DNA of 64,000 bases from positions 2,222,001-2,286,000 of the forward strand of contig NZ_CP150290.1 in NCBI RefSeq assembly GCF_038051995.1, in the 5' to 3' direction. The notes beneath the pieces were generated by a model. The model was not told the DNA's origin, did no database searches, and worked only from the letters and a program-made list of their open reading frames with translations. This document shows positions 61,382 through 64,000 of the stretch, one piece after another. This stretch comes from Paenibacillus sp. FSL H8-0537. Its GTDB lineage: Bacteria; Bacillota; Bacilli; Paenibacillales; Paenibacillaceae. The stretch's first letter is position 1. The number at the start of each line of letters is the position of its first letter. Position numbers and translations under genes: made by a program.

Positions 61382-61563
61382 TGCGGACTGACGATCCGCT
61401 ATTTTAAGCTTTTTGTTGATTTCAGCGTTTGAGCGGACAGGAGAGCCCTTATTCATGAAATTTCGGCTTGAAAATGGGGCATTCGCAGCCAATAGCTGCT
61501 TCTGAGTCCGCGAACCTCACCATCAAGCGTTGTTTGAAGAAAATAGCGGAATCTCTGTCCGCC
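61382..61563 (+). repeat. dispersed ~180-bp intergenic repeat, copy C
   Basis: This copy aligns with copy A (3791-3970) in the same orientation: TGCGGACTGACGATCCGCTA, GCGGACAGGAGAGCCCTTA, CAATAGCTGCTTCTGAGTCC and, near the end, AAAATAGCGGAATCTCTGTC. It lies in the 390-base gap after tyrS, where no gene is visible. Confidence 0.75.
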
Positions 61564-61608
61564 AAAGACCCGGAATGAACCGTTGCCGAGTTAAACAGGG
61601 TCGGCGTA

Positions 61609-61652
61609 AATATAGCCCAACAGCGTAAGGAAGCTGTCGGGCTATATTTTTT
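61609..61652. terminator. terminator between tyrS and the HIT gene
   Basis: AATATAGCCCAACAGC pairs with GCTGTCGGGCTATATT (one mismatch) over an 8-base loop, followed by TTTTT on the + strand. It also lies 3 bases past the HIT gene stop on the - strand, so it may serve both. Confidence 0.75.
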
Positions 61653-61654
61653 AA

Positions 61655-62086
61655 CTATTTATGAGGAATTTCGTGCTGGAAGTCATTGGCCGCCAAGCTG
61701 GGCCTGCGATTATCCTCTTTACCCAGAAAGCTGCGCAAATCCTTGCCTGCCAGCGGCTCGTCGGCAAATCTCGGTATGATATGCAAATGAGAGTGAAACA
61801 GATGCTGTCCTGCTGCGCCTTGCGTATTCCACTGCAAATTATAGCCATCTGGCTGATGCAGCTCATCCAAATGCGCCTTCACCTTATGTACAAGCTGATA
61901 CGTATCGGCCCACTCCTGCTCCGACAGCTCAAAAACATTTTCGCGGTGCTGCCGCGGAACAATTAAACCAGAACCAATCAAAATGTCCTGAGGCATTTGG
62001 TAAAAGATGCAGCTTTCATTGCTTAATATAGCTCGCTGCCGCGCCTCCAGTTCTGGCCTGCAAAATACGCATGAATCGTGATTCAT
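61655..62086 (-). CDS. HIT-family nucleotide hydrolase/transferase
   Basis: The 143-residue protein has the triad HSHLHIIPR (HxHxH type) near residue 99, which catalyses hydrolysis of nucleotide phosphoramidates or dinucleoside polyphosphates. An N-terminal CVFCRPE zinc-type motif is also seen. AAAGGAG lies upstream of the ATG at 62086; an adjacent TTG would add one residue. Substrate unknown. Single gene on the - strand. Confidence 0.92.
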   Translation of the reverse strand: MNHDSCVFCRPELEARQRAILSNESCIFYQMPQDILIGSGLIVPRQHRENVFELSEQEWADTYQLVHKVKAHLDELHQPDGYNLQWNTQGAAGQHLFHSHLHIIPRFADEPLAGKDLRSFLGKEDNRRPSLAANDFQHEIPHK

Positions 62087-62319
62087 CAATGGAATCGCTC
62101 CTTTGAAGGATAGAATGATAAGGCAATAGCTGATCGTGCGTACAGCTCTATTTTACCAAACGATAGCCTATCTAGGTAATGAAATTGAAAGCTATAGGAG
62201 TTGAAATAGGCGGTGATAGATTTCGTTATCTTGCTCTTTCATTCTCTGAGGCTTACAGTCTTGATGGCTTGAGGTATAGTAAGGATAAGACGAAATGAAT
62301 GGAATAGCGGGGGATAGAA

Positions 62320-63015
62320 ATGGCACAAACGATACGGGAAGAGCTGCTTTTGCGGGCGGAGGCGGATTATCAAAAGTTTGCTGCGTCGCTGATACCGAAT
62401 ATCAGCAATGTAATGGGTGTTCGGCTGCCGGAGCTGCGTAAGCTTGCAGCAGAAATTGTAAAGGGCGACTGGCGCGCTTATTTGGCGGAGGCAGACGATG
62501 AATTTTTCGAGGAAGTCATGCTGCAAGGCATGGTCATTGGCCTCGTGAAGACGGATATGCAGGAGCTTCAACGCTATATCGCCGATTTTGTGCCGAAAAT
62601 CGATAATTGGTCCGTCTGCGACAGCTTCTGTGCGGGGCTGAAGGTGACCAAAAAACATTCGCAGGAAATATGGGATTTTATCCAGCCGTATTTTGCTTCG
62701 GAGCAGGAGTATGATTTGCGTTTTGCCGCGGTTATGCTGCTTAATTTTTATGTAAATGATGAATATATAGAGCGGGTGCTTCAGCGGCTCGATCAGATTG
62801 ACCATCCAGCCTATTATGTGAAAATGGCGGTGGCATGGGCAGTATCCATCTGCTACATTAAGCAACCAGAGCCGACGATGGCCTATTTGAAAAATAATGC
62901 GCTTGACACTTTCACTTATAACAAAGCGTTGCAGAAAATAACCGAATCGTACCGCATCGATCCGGATACGAAAGCGATTATCCGCAGCATGAAGCGGAAA
63001 GTCGTGAAGAGCTAA
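62320..63015 (+). CDS. DNA alkylation repair protein, AlkD-like
   Basis: The 231-residue all-helical HEAT-like protein resembles the AlkD glycosylase group. Motifs VMGVRLPELRKLAAEI, IDNWSVCDSF and YYVKMAVAWAVSICYIK with the conserved Trp and Asp positions are visible. The family excises alkylated bases from DNA. The start is ATG at 62320 after GGGGGATAG. It lies alone, 84 bases before the radical SAM gene. Confidence 0.88.
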   Translation: MAQTIREELLLRAEADYQKFAASLIPNISNVMGVRLPELRKLAAEIVKGDWRAYLAEADDEFFEEVMLQGMVIGLVKTDMQELQRYIADFVPKIDNWSVCDSFCAGLKVTKKHSQEIWDFIQPYFASEQEYDLRFAAVMLLNFYVNDEYIERVLQRLDQIDHPAYYVKMAVAWAVSICYIKQPEPTMAYLKNNALDTFTYNKALQKITESYRIDPDTKAIIRSMKRKVVKS

Positions 63016-63099
63016 TCAGGCAAAGCTAAATGAAGCAGAGTAAGTATAGTAGATGGCATACAGCGCATGCCTATTATTTAGAATGCCGGAGGGGGCACG

Positions 63100-63918
63100 A
63101 TGAAAAACGAGCTTTTATACAAGCATCCGAAGACTCTGCTCAATAAAGGGACCGGCTTTTTGTCGGGCTACAGCCATTCGCTCAATCCTTATACGGGCTG
63201 CGCTTTCGCTTGCTCCTATTGCTATGTGCGGGGCATGCCGGTGTCCATCTTCCGTGGACAGGAGTGGGGAAGCTGGGTTGATGTTAAGCTTGGCGCCGCC
63301 GAGCTGCTTAAGAAAGAGCTGCGAAAAGCGAAGGCGAAGGGGCCCGTTACGATTTTTATGTCCTCCAGCACGGACCCGTATCAGCCAGCCGAATATAAGG
63401 AGCAGGTGACGCGCTCCTTGCTGGAGGCGATGGTGGAGGAGCCGCCGGAGTTTTTGCTTGTTCAGACGAGAAGCCCGCTCGTTACTCGCGACATCGACTT
63501 GCTGCTGCGCCTGGGAAGCCGGGTGCGCGTCAGTATGACGGTAGAGACGGATTTGGAGGCGATCCGGAAGCATTTTTCACCGATGGCTCCGCCCATTCAA
63601 GCTCGATTGAAAGCTTTGCGATTACTGAAAGAAGCTGGCGTGCCGACTCAGGCGGCGGTTGCGCCATTGCTGCCGAGCAGCGAGGCATTTGCGGGCAAGC
63701 TTGCCACGCTCGTGAATCGGGTGTGCATAGACGATTATTTTATGGGTGATGGAAGCGGAGGTAAACGAACGAGGCGACTTGGTCTTGAGACACTGTATGC
63801 GCAGCAGGAAGCTGAGGAATGGTATGAGCCTTCGGCTTACGAGACGGTTTATCGGCAGTTCCGTGAGGTATTTGCGGAGGAGCAGCTGTTTATAAGTCAG
63901 GCGGGGTTTGAGCCTTGA
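63100..63918 (+). CDS. radical SAM protein, Rv2578c/SplB-like
   Basis: The 272-residue protein has the CxxxCxxC motif at C34, C38 and C41 (GCAFACSYC) that binds a 4Fe-4S cluster. It also has SSSTDPYQPAEYK and VRVSMTVETD, typical of Rv2578c-like and spore-photoproduct-lyase-like proteins. The substrate of this group is generally unknown. GGAGGGGG precedes the ATG at 63100. It is co-oriented with the AlkD-like gene, which may mean a shared DNA-repair link. The remaining 82 bases of the window hold nothing recognisable. Confidence 0.85.
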   Translation: MKNELLYKHPKTLLNKGTGFLSGYSHSLNPYTGCAFACSYCYVRGMPVSIFRGQEWGSWVDVKLGAAELLKKELRKAKAKGPVTIFMSSSTDPYQPAEYKEQVTRSLLEAMVEEPPEFLLVQTRSPLVTRDIDLLLRLGSRVRVSMTVETDLEAIRKHFSPMAPPIQARLKALRLLKEAGVPTQAAVAPLLPSSEAFAGKLATLVNRVCIDDYFMGDGSGGKRTRRLGLETLYAQQEAEEWYEPSAYETVYRQFREVFAEEQLFISQAGFEP

Positions 63919-64000
63919 GGGTATGACTGGATTTTACAGGAAATGATTGTAAGTGGCAGGTTTGGATGCTAGGATAAAAGAGAAGTGTCGCGCGAACGTT

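Overview
The window looks like a chromosomal stretch of Paenibacillus or a close relative (Bacillota). This rests on a protein with three C-terminal SLH domains, an uninterrupted sporulation sigma-K gene, a T-box leader before tyrS, two YesM/YesN-type two-component systems tied to carbohydrate ABC importers, and strong AGGAGG-type ribosome binding sites. No rRNA, tRNA or CRISPR array was seen.

Layout. 0-4 kb: the 3' part of an SLH protein, a complete IS630-type element (1480-2638) and ung. 4-11 kb: a sugar ABC importer (binding protein and two permeases) followed by its own sensor kinase and AraC-type regulator. 11-18 kb: a YhgE/Pip-type membrane protein, a LysR regulator divergent from a MetX-fold hydrolase, and sigK. 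18-43 kb: a biosynthetic gene cluster, almost all on the + strand. 43-46 kb: a GH43-type protein and a BenE-type permease. 46-59 kb: a mannan/N-glycan locus with a secreted GH26 mannanase, a secreted GH85 endo-N-acetylglucosaminidase, a two-component system and a second ABC importer. 59-64 kb: T-box, tyrS, a HIT protein, an AlkD-type protein and a radical SAM protein.

The most unusual part is the 18-43 kb cluster. It holds three small acyl carrier proteins, an ATP-grasp ligase, a luciferase-like monooxygenase and four proteins related to BtrH. This set resembles the ACP-bound side-chain chemistry of butirosin (BtrI, BtrJ, BtrO, BtrH). Around these genes are two radical SAM/SPASM enzymes, a GT-B glycosyltransferase, three sugar-nucleotide genes (nucleotidyltransferase, UDP-glucose dehydrogenase, decarboxylase/epimerase), a Gfo/Idh oxidoreductase, a methyltransferase, a lone NRPS adenylation protein, a nicotianamine-synthase-like enzyme, an APH-fold kinase and an ABC-2 exporter. 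Missing are a 2-deoxy-scyllo-inosose synthase, modular NRPS/PKS genes, a thioesterase, a BtrK-like decarboxylase and a BtrG-like cyclotransferase. My inference is a glycosylated product carrying amino acids built on carrier proteins. I do not recognise it as a known pathway.

Non-coding signals include a ~180-bp repeat present three times (3.8, 11.1 and 61.4 kb), a ~50-bp element upstream of three genes of the mannan/N-glycan locus, CcpA cre-like sites before both binding-protein genes, four 10-bp phased ATTC repeats before the nicotianamine-synthase-like gene, and a pair of 47-bp palindromic repeats between the T-box and tyrS.
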